DNA of 64,000 nt from Malus domestica (lineage: Eukaryota; Streptophyta; Magnoliopsida; Rosales; Rosaceae), in contig NC_091665.1 of the NCBI RefSeq assembly GCF_042453785.1, positions 29,785,001 to 29,849,000 on the forward strand, in the 5' to 3' direction. Of this stretch, positions 47,055-57,714 are shown one piece after another. Made by a program: the position numbers and the translations under genes. Each line of letters starts with the position of its first letter. Positions within the stretch are counted from its first letter, which is position 1. The notes under the pieces are model-generated. The model saw only the letters and a list, made by a program, of their open reading frames with translations. It was not told where the DNA came from and searched no databases.

Positions 47055-48270
47055 TTTTTTTTTAATTTAATATGGAGACATTAAATAAGATATCCATTAG
47101 ATATTAAAACAAAAATATAATATAAATTTAAATTAAGTACACGTTAAAGGACTAAAATTAATATGTAATCTAACATTGGATTTTTATTAAATTTAATCTT
47201 CTTCAAAGATTAAAGTTAAAAAAACCCCCAATTTATAATTATGTGATTATCACTAATAAAAAATAATAAAAACGAGATCCAATCATCAATAACTACGTCA
47301 TATGAATTATAAGATAGGAAAACTAATGAAAATGGCTTGAAAACTTTGAGTTTTAATGATAAGGACAAAATAAAGGGTAAAGTGAATAGTATCAAGATTG
47401 ATTTTTTAGTGTAAAAATATGATTTTTCATTAAAGCGAACAATACCGAAATATTTTCGTTAAAGTCCCGTTATAAGATACGATATACATAAATGTCTTCC
47501 TAGCGTTGACCATAATGTTTTTATACATGCCCGCAAGTGGTTGGCAGTATTTGACGTAAATGAGTCTCATAACACATCAATAATTATTAACAATTTATAA
47601 GTGCGTTAGTAGTTGTTGATGATATCTCTATATCTCGTCAATACTATGTTACTAGACTCTGTATATTGACAGCACAGCGTAAATTCATAATTTAGCAAAA
47701 CAAAGTCATATGAAGAAAACCGAGGTTTTTATCATAAAATCAATTGACAATATGAAGAATAGTTCAATTATTTATAAACATATGTAAATTTATTTATTTT
47801 TTAATGCGAAACTCATCCGCTCAGCATAAAAAATACCTTATATTACTAGAATGCGTTAGTTTACAATTTGTCTCATACTCTTTTGCTTTTGATTGTTTGC
47901 AGTCAGATTAATGAATGTAAAAAATTATACCTTACATTTTGGGATGGGAATTCGACTTTTTACAACTTAAATGGAAGGTAATTTATTGTATGAAAAATTA
48001 GAAAACAACCGGAAGGGCCGGTGCATTTCTTTTTACTTTGCACATACCTTTTATTAATTTTTGTTATTTAAACTTATTTGATTCAATCAATTCGACGATT
48101 GCAATTTATGATGATATGTATAAAGTAAAAAGAGGTATATGAATAACACATCACTTGTTCTTTTGTTTTTATTTGTACACGGAAGGAGACAAAAGCTTGA
48201 CTTTCCTTCTGATGGGACAATTAATACGTACTAGGACTACCCTCACAAAATCATAACCACCTTGAGGTTC
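47055..48270. other. AT-rich intergenic DNA
   Basis: Apart from the MITE at 47317-47468 I see no gene or repeat that I can name. Confidence 0.5.
47317..47468. mobile_element. MITE, family A, with perfect 10-bp target duplication
   Basis: 152 bp, from GGAAAACTAATGAAAATGG to GTTAAAGTCCCG. Flanks TTATAAGATA at 47307-47316 and 47469-47478 are identical. A 9-10 bp duplication fits Mutator-like elements. Confidence 0.88.
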
Positions 48271-48278
48271 CTTCTAAT

Positions 48279-48789
48279 CAAGGTATAAAATATCGATGAT
48301 ATTGGAAATATCAGTAATAAAAAAACACGGAAATTTCGATAGAAATATCGGGATATTATCGATATCGATAAAAATTGAATAAAACCCACATAAATTGTAA
48401 GAAAAACTTGGAATTTTTTATTGAAACTTTGCAGGATGTTTATTTAGTCAATTATCTATTAGTTTATCACAAAAAATTAGAAGGAAATGCATTGCATGAT
48501 GAATTTAACTGATTTAAGTTGATTATATAGCGAGTTGGCAAACATTGTGAGTGTAGAAAATATGTAGTAATTAATGAAAGAAGTTTTAATACACCATAAT
48601 CATTTATATATAATGAATTAGCACAATATTTTACACTTTATACATTGCATGGTAAGATACATGAGCGACTTAGTACCACATCGAGTTCCTAAAAGATCTA
48701 AAATATCGATGATATCGGAAATATCGGTAGTAAAAAAATATGGAAATTGCGATGAAAATATCGAGATAATATCTATATTTTAGACCTTG
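48279..48789. mobile_element. MITE, family C, with 8-bp target duplication
   Basis: Ends CAAGGTATAAAATATCGATG and, reversed, CAAGGTCTAAAATATAGATA. Flanks CTTCTAAT at 48271-48278 and 48790-48797 are identical. An ATATCGATGATATYGGAAAT module is repeated directly near both ends. The terminal TAAAATATC resembles 29804-30151. Confidence 0.82.
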
Positions 48790-48947
48790 CTTCTAATGGA
48801 TGAGAAATGTTTTGGTGCTTTCTAAAGCAGGTCAACCAAACAAAAGTTTCTAACTATTTTTCACCATTTTTTTTTTTGTAAAACGATAATGTTAATGATT
48901 TGAATAGTTAGTTGTTTCAAAATGAAGAAAATCGGTATTATTAAGTA

Positions 48948-49239
48948 CTAGCATTTATCTACATACTTTGTGTATATGAACACATTTTTTAGAAAATGAG
49001 AAGGAGAGAGGAAGAGAGAGAAAACGTGGGAGAGTGGGAGGTTTTTATTTTTAATTTTTTTTAATTTTAAATATTAGAGATATTTTAACATCACTTTTAG
49101 GTGAGGTTTCAATAAAAAACAATAAAATTTAGACTTATGAAGTTACATTATTGCCCATCATTTTTTTGTGTGATAGAAGACTAAATTATCTTTTCACCCT
49201 CTTTTGGTTGACAATGAAGGTTTCATTAATTAGTAGAGA
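48948..49239 (-). mobile_element. Non-autonomous Helitron (copy 2, 292 bp)
   Basis: On the minus strand it begins TCTCTACTAATTAATGAAAC after an A, and ends AAATGCTAG before a T. Canonical Helitron 5' TC and 3' CTAG ends. The terminal hairpin is weaker than in copy 1. About 85% alike to 46495-46792 by eye. Confidence 0.8.
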
Positions 49240-49271
49240 TTATTATTATATTTTTTTTAAGGCATATATAA

Positions 49272-50064
49272 GGCCATCTCCAACCGAAGGCTGACCAGAG
49301 GGCTCGTTTGAGCCCTCTAGCCCTCCAAGATTCCCCAAGATATTAATATTTTAATGAACAGTACATGGTCATATTTGCCTCCGTCTCCAACCGAGGGCCA
49401 GAGGGCCAAAGGGCTCGTTTTAGCCCTGTCACAAAAAACCGTCTCCAACCGAGGGCCAAAGGGCCATAGGGCCAAACATAATTTATTATTTAAAAACTAC
49501 AATTTAATGTTGTATAAATGGCCTAGGAAGTTATATGAAAAAAATAGAATTGAAAAAAAATATGAAACAAATTTTGTGAAATAAAAGTTATAGGAAAAAA
49601 AATATGAAACAAAATTTGATTCATATGAAAGGAAAAAAAAAAGAGGAAAAAAAGAAGTTTACATTCATTTAAAAAAAAAAAAAAAGAAGTTTAAATTCAT
49701 TAAAAAAAAAAAAAAAAAAAAGAGGCCTAATAATACAACGGCTACTAGCCGTTATATTAAAAAACATTTCAAACTATTAGTGTCGGTTATAACCGACACT
49801 AATAGTAGAACTATTAAAAAAAAAAGAATATCTTTAATGCTGTCGGCCATAACCGACAGCAATAGGAAATCATTAAAAAAAAAAATAGCCAGCCCGGGGT
49901 TGGCTGGCTGGCCGAAAGCAGCCAGCCCTCCAGCCCTCCAGCCCTCTCCGATCCTGTGGGGCCCTCCCAGATTCCAGAGCCCTCTGGCCTAGCCCTCGGT
50001 TGGAGACGGTTTTAGGGCTATTTTCGGCTCTCTGGCTCTCTGGACCCTTCGGTTGGAGATGGCC
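49272..50064. mobile_element. Harbinger-type non-autonomous element with TAA duplication
   Basis: Terminal inverted repeats begin with 19 identical bases, GGCCATCTCCAACCGAAGG, and TAA flanks both ends (49269-49271, 50065-50067). The subterminal regions repeat GGGCCAGAGGGCC and AGCCCTCCAGCCCTCC. Three hairpins lie in the middle (49737-49860). There is no transposase. Confidence 0.85.
49737..49860. repeat. Three successive palindromes
   Basis: 49737-49753 AACGGCT-ACT-AGCCGTT; 49773-49806 a perfect 34-bp palindrome with half ACTATTAGTGTCGGTTA; 49839-49860 GCTGTCGG-CCATAA-CCGACAGC. All lie within the Harbinger-type element. Confidence 0.9.
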
Positions 50065-50067
50065 TAA

Positions 50068-52290
50068 GAATTGTGGTTGAGAAAGTCGTTTGACCGTATA
50101 CAAGTTTGTGGGATGGTGGTACATATTATATCTAGGTAATGCTAGTGAGACTAAATTTACAAACTAAATGATGCATTAAGAAATAAAAACGTTAATCAAC
50201 GCTTAAATAATAATCTAGTTATAAATTTTTATATCATTTAATTTATAAAATTTAGTCTAGAAATTGAGTCTCATAAATATTACCCATCATATCTCAGCGG
50301 CTGAGTGAGTAGAGCATTTGGTTGGTCTTAGTCACATTAATGTCGCATACTCTTTTACGTACTTTGCTAGCTGTCAGATTGGTATGGATTTCTTCTAGAT
50401 GGTCCAGTTGCCGGCTTAAAATATGAAGTACATACTCTTTTACATATTTCGGTGGTGGTCCCATTGCTCAAATTTACATCTCTCTATTAAAAATGCTTTT
50501 GATTTTTGAAAATAAATAAATAATAATGTGTGAAATAAGCTTGTGATATGTCTCGACCCTGGAATGTGGTTGCCTTCCCTCGCCCTAAACTTTCTTCAAC
50601 CAAAAAAAAAAAAAATTGTGTAAAAGAAAATAGAGTGTGGATCTTATTTTCCTTGTAGCATATAATGTGTGCTAAAGGCAATCAAATTTATTTTGTGCAT
50701 GATTGTGCTGAAATTTGCAGCTCCCACGACATTATTCAATAGCCCAATTATTCAACCGTTAACCCAAGCCTATACTCTATATTACGAATTTGTGGCCCAA
50801 TATCCAAGAGTCACACTAGCTGGAGAATTGCTGGAACCAAAGACCGGTGGGTTGGAATGGGCTACCGGTCGGATGGGGACCTCGGGCGATCGGTAGGTTT
50901 GGGGTTTCTTATGAATGTGCAATACTTTGACAAACAATAGGGTAAGTCGGGCTTCATTGTACCACAAGTCTTATTCACATATCCTCTTTACACACTACAT
51001 GTGACATGTGAGGGCGAATAAAGTCTGAAAGATAGCATAGTTACTGCATGCCTTGGAGTCTTTCATCATCTTCACAATCATACCCACATGTATTCATAAA
51101 CTCTCTCTAGCACTCTTTGTTTCAAGTTCTTTCAAGGTCTTCCCTTCAGAAAAATTCTTCTGTGCGGCTTGGCGAGCTCTCCCATACTCTCCAATACTGG
51201 TCGAGTCAGTGCTTGGAGAGACCCCACTGTTGAGAGTATGAATCACACATCGGAGAAAGAATGAACATTGCATCTGCTTATAAATAATTTGGTTACTTCC
51301 TATATTGCCAATGAGTTTTACAGTGGAATGTCAACTTTCTTCATGGTATCAGAGTAGGTTGTCCCATATGTGAAGCTCATCGACCACACGTGCTCCACGA
51401 CCGATTTGTCTTTTTTACGTGCTAGGCTTGAGAATTCGCCATATGTGACGGGGCATATTGACAATATCAATCTCCCATAAGAAAGAGTTACCTTGCATTT
51501 GCTTATAAGTAATTTATTCCCCATATTATCAATTGGTTTTATGATAGAATCTCAACTTTCTTCACCCACTCCTTATGCGTGTGTTGCTATTTATAGCCGC
51601 CGGACGGCACAAGTTTTCTTCGTTTGAATTAGAAATCAAATCTTGTTAACGCATGTTTTTCCTTGCATAATCTTGATGTTAGGTAGTCTCTATCATCTTC
51701 CAAATCGTAATGTTTAGCTGGGAGTATGCGCTAAATCTGAAGAAATATTAATGTAATTTATCTTAAGATTGGGTTAACCAACCGATTAACTTTTAAGTTA
51801 GGGACATCCTTCTGTGTACTTATCAACTGGAACATTAGTTTTATTTTGTTGATTTGTTTGAAAAGTCAAAAGTAGAGTTAATTGGTGTGAATGTAAAATT
51901 AGTTTCTGCCTTTGTTTCATGCAGGATGCAGACAGAAAAAATGGTATAATTCGAGGTTCACTTATTTATGCTGAATGACTATTTTCATGAAATACTAGTG
52001 AAGATCGCATTCTTTTAAGAAAATCACATAAACATCCTTTCCTTGCATTGATTTTGCTTTTCAAATCTTAAATCTCTCACAAAATTTAACATCTTCAATT
52101 AATAATTATGATACAATCACTAAGCAGTTGATCGATATTCCGGCCGTCGATGGATATGAAAGATCTTCATAGCTCTAGCACCACAACTGTTCAAGCAAAA
52201 TCATAATTCCAGGGTTAATTAGTTGAATATATAGAGTATTAGCAATATAAATTTCAAGTTATTAACAAAAAAGAAATGATTAGGCAGAAA
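50068..52290. other. Intergenic
   Basis: No gene recognised. A TCAGCGGCTGAGTGAGTAGA stretch at about 50290 is faintly tRNA-like but lacks a box B. Related segments with CAACTTTCTTCA and CCCATATTATCAAT recur around 51280-51350 and 51470-51570, an old direct duplication. The 3' UTR of the minus-strand gene ends in the last few hundred bases. Confidence 0.45.
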
Positions 52291-53883
52291 CTATAGGAGG
52301 AAGCATGTGTTACATTCTGAGTCTGAGGTGATCCAGTTCCCTTTCTTGGGTTCCAAGTGATCCGGGTCTTGAAACTTTGTAGAATTCAAAGATGGAAGGC
52401 TTATGATTTGATCATTCTTGAGTGAAGATGCTGTTGAAAGCGCTGTATAGGCAGAGGAAGTGGTGGAGTTGCTCTCCAAATCCCATCTGAAGCTGATCTT
52501 CGGCGAGTCGTTGCTTGGTTGATCATCATCTGGTACTGCTTTCAGAGTTCCCCGGTTTCGAAATTGCTTAACCTGGATGGAACAACACAAGTTAAGTCTC
52601 AACCATAAACGATATCAATCATAGATCGGCATATGTTACTTTTAAGACTCAACGAGCACGTTCTGAGAAACCTGGCGTTAAGCAAGCTATTTCGGCATGA
52701 TTTAGGACCAGTTAAAATATGTAACTTTGATTTCCACCTGGAGGTAACAAACATTCACTCTAGTTGCAATGTGTGGTGGTAAGTTTGAACATTAATGGCT
52801 AGAGAAGGTCACAACAGCAACATATGGCTGCATAACTATTACGGTTGTGGACCTGCTTCTCTCATATTATATATCAATAGGTCCATGCAGTACAAAATAT
52901 AAGAAAAATAAAAAACTAAAACTAAAAACTAAATGGTTATCAATGAATTTTAACTGAACAAAAATTTAGATTTGTACCTTTCGAGCGATGAATTTTCCAC
53001 CCTTGTCTGATTTTGCAGCAGCAGCCCATCTCAGAAGCTCCTTCATTCTTGAAAGGGTTCTGGTTTTGTCCCCTTTAAGCTGTTCTTTCTTCTCCGGTAA
53101 GCCACATTGTTCGTTTGTTCTCGTCGAGGTTGATAACGTTGAATCATTCACCGGTAAAACCTTGTTGCTTACATTCACCGAATCCGCCTTGGTGCTACTA
53201 ATTCCCAGACCTCTTGCAATATCTTCTTTCTTCATGATCTTCATAGATTGAATCCAATGCTGCCTTCCCTGCCTTCTGTTTATGCTATTAAGTCTCTTTA
53301 GCTGAAGAGTGCTATTAAAGCAAGCCGTTGCGACATCTTTTCGACATAGAAAGGTAAACGGCTTGAACTTCTTGTTACCCGATTTGCTTTCTTCAACTCC
53401 TTTTGATGATTTTCGATAAACACTGGCGCTACCGCGCCTAAAGACGATTATGTAATTTGGTTTAGCTTCTTGATCTGAAAATGAAGATAGAAAGTTCATA
53501 AATTGGTTAGTAAAAAAAAGTCCTAATGTTAAAGGTCAAAACTCTCTTTCATAGCTAGAAAACACTTAAAACACCGTTTCGATCAAAGAAACAAAACATA
53601 AACCCAACTGTTATTCCAACCAACTATTATCTTAAAACATTTCTCACTAAAATTAACAATTATCAGTGAAATGCACCGAATAAGTAAATCGAGTTTGATC
53701 TCTTACCATTAGTTGTTGCGTTCTTGTTGGAAGAACTAGAAATCTCCTCCCTTTCTTGTCCAACTTTAGCTCCAAATAGCCATTGAAGAAGCTGCTATGT
53801 TTATAAGAGAGATCAGTTTTGATCCAAAAATGCTATGTCTTTGCGTTGACATATACAAATATTTACACTCTTTTTACCTGCAT
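52291..53883 (-). CDS. Plant protein of unknown function, six-base coding first exon
   Basis: I do not recognise a function. Exons (minus) 53878-53883, 53707-53791, 52978-53474 and 52291-52572 join to 289 aa. The first exon contributes only ATGCAG, giving [15 protein letters not shown] once spliced; GT and AG sites are canonical at every junction. The protein is basic and Ser-rich, with [14 protein letters not shown], a basic middle ([11 protein letters not shown]-like; here [16 protein letters not shown]), [18 protein letters not shown] and a C-terminal [20 protein letters not shown]. It ends in ECNTCFLL. No signal peptide or membrane segment. The SFRWD-ESxSTTSSAY block recalls small plant families of unannotated proteins. 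Nuclear or cytosolic location is likely from composition, not shown. Confidence 0.75.
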
Positions 53884-53910
53884 GGTTATCGCTTGTATTT
53901 GGATCCTCCT

Positions 53911-53919
53911 TTATATAAT
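53911..53919 (-). promoter_or_regulatory. TATA-like sequence upstream of the unknown gene
   Basis: ATTATATAA on the minus strand, only about 30 bases before the ATG. If it is the TATA box the leader would be almost absent, so either another start is used or this is chance. Confidence 0.25.
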
Positions 53920-56535
53920 GCTTGTGAGTTGTGAGGAGTGACCAGTGAGAAGTAGATGGAGGAGTGAGAAAGTTGATGACTGTTTTCTGGTCAAATGGAC
54001 AGCACAGAGAGATCTGCCTATGCTGTCTGCATGCTCAAGATTCCTGTCTAGGGTTTGGGACCTTTTGGAGAAGAAGACAAATGATATTAGAAGTGAATCT
54101 GCATAAAAAATAATAATATTGAGAGACAACTAAGCAATGAGTGGGGGAAGGATTGGATCAATGGCTTGGGATTCTTTTGTAACATGGGGGAAAAATATAT
54201 ATAAGATGATCATGTGGTGGTTAAGTAAAGGATTTAATTTAATTAAGAACCCAAATGTGTTTAGCTTTGGTGGCTTTTGTTTTAGCCATACACTTGTTTG
54301 TCCATGGTTCATCACTCCCATTTGGTCCCCCTTTATATATTACCCCCACAAAGTTACTTAGTCTAAGATTTACACTTGTGTTAATCTACGGAAAAGAGAA
54401 TTCGAAGAAGAGAGGACGAGTGTATTGCCCTGACAAACTGGTGGAATCAACACCTGTAAATAATAATCTACTCTACTAAACTCAGTTTTGCGAGCGAGGG
54501 GTAAAAATGAAGCTCTAACAAATAGTTGGCATAGAAGACCAATTATTGCAAGGTTTATTAAGATAACAATTTGTCCTTGCAACTTGACTTGCAAGCAGGA
54601 GGACACAAAAATGGATTATATATTCACATTAATATTAAAGACTAGAATTAGATCAAACAAAAGAAAGATGGGGTGGAGAATTGGGAAAATCATGTTCCCT
54701 AACACATTAGAAATGCGTTAAAAAAATATGTGACAAATTAAGGAAGAAAAGGGTCATCACCGTCTTCCAGATTCCATAACATTTTCAGTATTTTGGCCGG
54801 TTGGGTATGGCTGCATTTCCAGGCAACTCTCCATCTATTTCCGAACTACACATACATCTACATTTCGAGGTAACCTTCGTTGACGAACGGTTTTCGATTT
54901 TGATGAATGTTTACGAGAAGGAAGGTTCGGATACTAGAATTACATCGTTGAAGTCAATGAAAATGAATAATTAGCGTTGTGCTGACTTACTAACTGATTA
55001 GAGCTAAATGATTAAGGCTAACACCGTTTATCTATACGCACACATAATTGTTCCTATGTGTAAAATTAAATTAATATTGAATTTACATGTTGCTTGAGTT
55101 GAGCATGTGGGAAGGAGATATTTTGGGGCTGTGTCAGTTGTACTAACTTGGTGCTTGCAAGAACTTGGTGTGCTTCACATGGAGGTGAGTTGAGAACATA
55201 TGCAGATATGCTCTCATAACTATTTTTTAATTACTTTTAAGTAAAAACTAAGTTTGGGGATTCTTTCAGGTAATTAGCTGTATATTCTCCACTCTATTTC
55301 TCACATCACGTGAATGGTTGCGTAATGTGCAAGGTGAGGAGAGTGGAATGAGAGCGGAATTATACAACCGGGTATACTCTAGATTTTGCCCCAAACTAGA
55401 GGCCTAGAGGCCTTGCTTGTGGAGATTTCGTCTGTGTCTGAGCTTCTCTGCCCTTTCATTTTCATTGGGACTTGATGGGAAAACGTTAGCTCCCCTAAAC
55501 TTGTGGCAGCAACTGCATCTGCAACTCACAGTAATCTCCACCATTGAAGCAAATAAAATCAATGTGGGAATTACATTGTACACGACATTCTTGAGGAAAA
55601 ATCGGGCCAAGGAAGAGTGATGTGGCACAAGCTCCTCTTAACTTTAGATCTTAGTATTTGGTTCCCCAAGAAATGCATAGTGCTGGGAAGGAATAAGTTG
55701 CTCTCAACAACCCTGTCACTGTTTTCTCATTCATATCATATTCTGCTTGCCTCTCTTGGTTGTAACATCATCCACGTTCTCTCACAAGCTTTCACAACGC
55801 TCAGCAACACGAACGCGAGAAAGTTTTCGAGTGTGAGAGTTTTGACGGGGTCATTCTTCACCTTGGACGACATTCTGTAGAATTGGCCGCATTCGGGGTG
55901 ATTTAGTTCCCCAGTGGGCAATCTTTGAATGAGAATCGAAAGCTGAATACAACGTCGAAACAAATGAATTGAAAGTTTCCATCCTTAATACAAACTGGAA
56001 TTTCGTTGATGCATATGCTATTTACATTTCAATACAAACAATGTCTAATGTTATTTATAAACACGCATAGAGTAGAACTGATATCAACTTCATAACCATA
56101 TCACGCATGTACAGGATAGCTTTGGCCTCGTGTTGACCAGAAGGTGAATGAGTTATGGCTCAACTTCTGTTGGCTGCCACTTCCTGTTTGAAAAAGAGGA
56201 TTCGGGCTGCTAGACGTGAACCAGAGGCTCATTCCTCCCACCGGTAAAGAGAACACGGGCTTGAGAGAATCCCCTTCAAATTAGCACCGCCATTGTCCCA
56301 GAACGATCAGCTTGATCTTTTTCAAGACTCTTCTAAGTTCCAACAAGCTGATGCGATTCTTAAACCGCAGTTCTTGGAGCAGGCGGTCTCATCTGACGGA
56401 TTTTCTGCAGTTACTGGAACAACAATTGCCAAAGACACCAATGGGGTCAACTAAAGGCAATCTGATATACAAATCCAGTATACATCAATTTTCGGTCAAG
56501 GAACTGTAAATTTTACCAGATAAAAAGGGCACTTC
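53920..56535. other. Intergenic; possible decayed gene near 55.4-55.9 kb
   Basis: 54.0-55.3 kb is plain AT-rich DNA. At 55404-55963 base composition is more balanced and minus-strand frames give pieces such as ENFLAFVLLSVVKACERTWM and MKMKGQRSSDTDEI, broken by stops. I could not assign them. 56100-56500 should hold the 3' UTR of the DUF1644 gene. Confidence 0.4.
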
Positions 56536-57714
56536 TCATGGTCGATCCTCATCGGACCTTGAGCGTGTCAAACGTCGACGCCTTCTGGGGATTGGAGACA
56601 AATCTCTGTGATTAGTCATGGGCATGTTGTCATCATCATCGTCCTCATCATCGTCATCATCATCATCATCATCATCTTGAAGTCCCAACAAATTCTCACC
56701 CCAAAGAAACCGGCGTTCATTTAAAGCACCTGCTGACCGCCTATGTCTTGTCCAAACCCTTGATCGAGCCCTTGGTTCTCCAGCACGGTCAGCTGAGCCA
56801 ATCATCTGAAACAAAAACAGGGTAGTCCACCAAGGCCCATTAGCTTCACCTGCACCACTTTCCCCTCCACCTGGTAGCCTATCTCCATTTTCAATAACAT
56901 AGTCTCCAACAACAACAGCACCAGGCATGGCTGAATGAATAGCACTCACAACATCACCAAATTCTCTCTGGTGCTCAAGGTGTCGCCAGGCTCGTTCTCT
57001 AGATGGGTCAATATCAGAGGGTCTGGTGGTTGGGTGAACTCTCCTGGCATGCCGGCGCAACTCCTGGTAGTTACCAGAAAATGAGCATGATTCCCGAGAG
57101 CAACTTCGCTTCTTCAGGTTAAGATATTTTCTGGTATCTTCCACAACCTCCCATCCAAGAATGGCTCCTCGGCACATAGGGCATTTCAAGCTCAATTGTG
57201 ACTCCGGTGAATTTTCCCCATCCAAATCATCATGTTCATCCCTTTCCTGAAATGACTCAGAATCAACCACTTCCATAACACCTTCTGGTTGTGCTTCAAA
57301 AGGCCTATTTAAATCTTGAATAACATGTTGCTGTGGAGGTCCAGGTAAATTAACAGATAATACAGAATTGCTTTCAATCAGGTTGTCACTTTCATTAGCT
57401 TCATTTGAGTCTGTTCTCAGAGGGATGTTCAGATCAGAAATACGAGGACCGTAACGGTTTATAGGGAAAGGACTGGGTAGAGTTGGACTGTTCATAGTAT
57501 TTTCTCTCATCTTTTTAAAACGGTCCAAACAATTTGAATGCCTGTAACTTGTATCACATATATAAGATCTGCAACCCTTATCATGTGAGCTGCAAAGCAG
57601 GAGAACGGCATTATGCGGATGGTCCATGCAGATAGGGCATGAAACGGCATCCAGTTCTTTATTAAGAGCACGAATATCTGAATCAGTATCTAATCTTCGT
57701 TTCACACCAGCCAT
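56536..57714 (-). CDS. DUF1644 family protein, C2H2/RING-like zinc-binding
   Basis: Plant DUF1644 proteins are linked to salt and ABA stress responses in rice; biochemical role unknown. Single coding exon, 392 aa from MAGVKRRLDTDSDIRALNKE (57714); the open frame ten codons upstream lies in a probable intron. Residues about 22-60 hold the conserved SCPICMDHPHNAVLLLCSSH, then CRSYICDTSYRHSNCLDRF; residues about 175-230 hold KCPMCRGAILGWEVVEDTR, the C-x-x-C block CSFSGNYQELRRHARRVHP and the RPSDIDPSRERAWRHLEHQ signature. The C-terminus is acidic then basic: a run of ten Asp, then PIPRRRRRLTRSRS. All cysteine and histidine positions expected for the domain are present. Confidence 0.92.
   Translation of the reverse strand: MAGVKRRLDTDSDIRALNKELDAVSCPICMDHPHNAVLLLCSSHDKGCRSYICDTSYRHSNCLDRFKKMRENTMNSPTLPSPFPINRYGPRISDLNIPLRTDSNEANESDNLIESNSVLSVNLPGPPQQHVIQDLNRPFEAQPEGVMEVVDSESFQERDEHDDLDGENSPESQLSLKCPMCRGAILGWEVVEDTRKYLNLKKRSCSRESCSFSGNYQELRRHARRVHPTTRPSDIDPSRERAWRHLEHQREFGDVVSAIHSAMPGAVVVGDYVIENGDRLPGGGESGAGEANGPWWTTLFLFQMIGSADRAGEPRARSRVWTRHRRSAGALNERRFLWGENLLGLQDDDDDDDDDDEDDDDDNMPMTNHRDLSPIPRRRRRLTRSRSDEDRP

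Noticed and set aside
50285-50335. tRNA-like stretch GCGGCTGAGTGAGTAGAGCA
   Set aside because: Only a box A-like part is present; no box B or cloverleaf.
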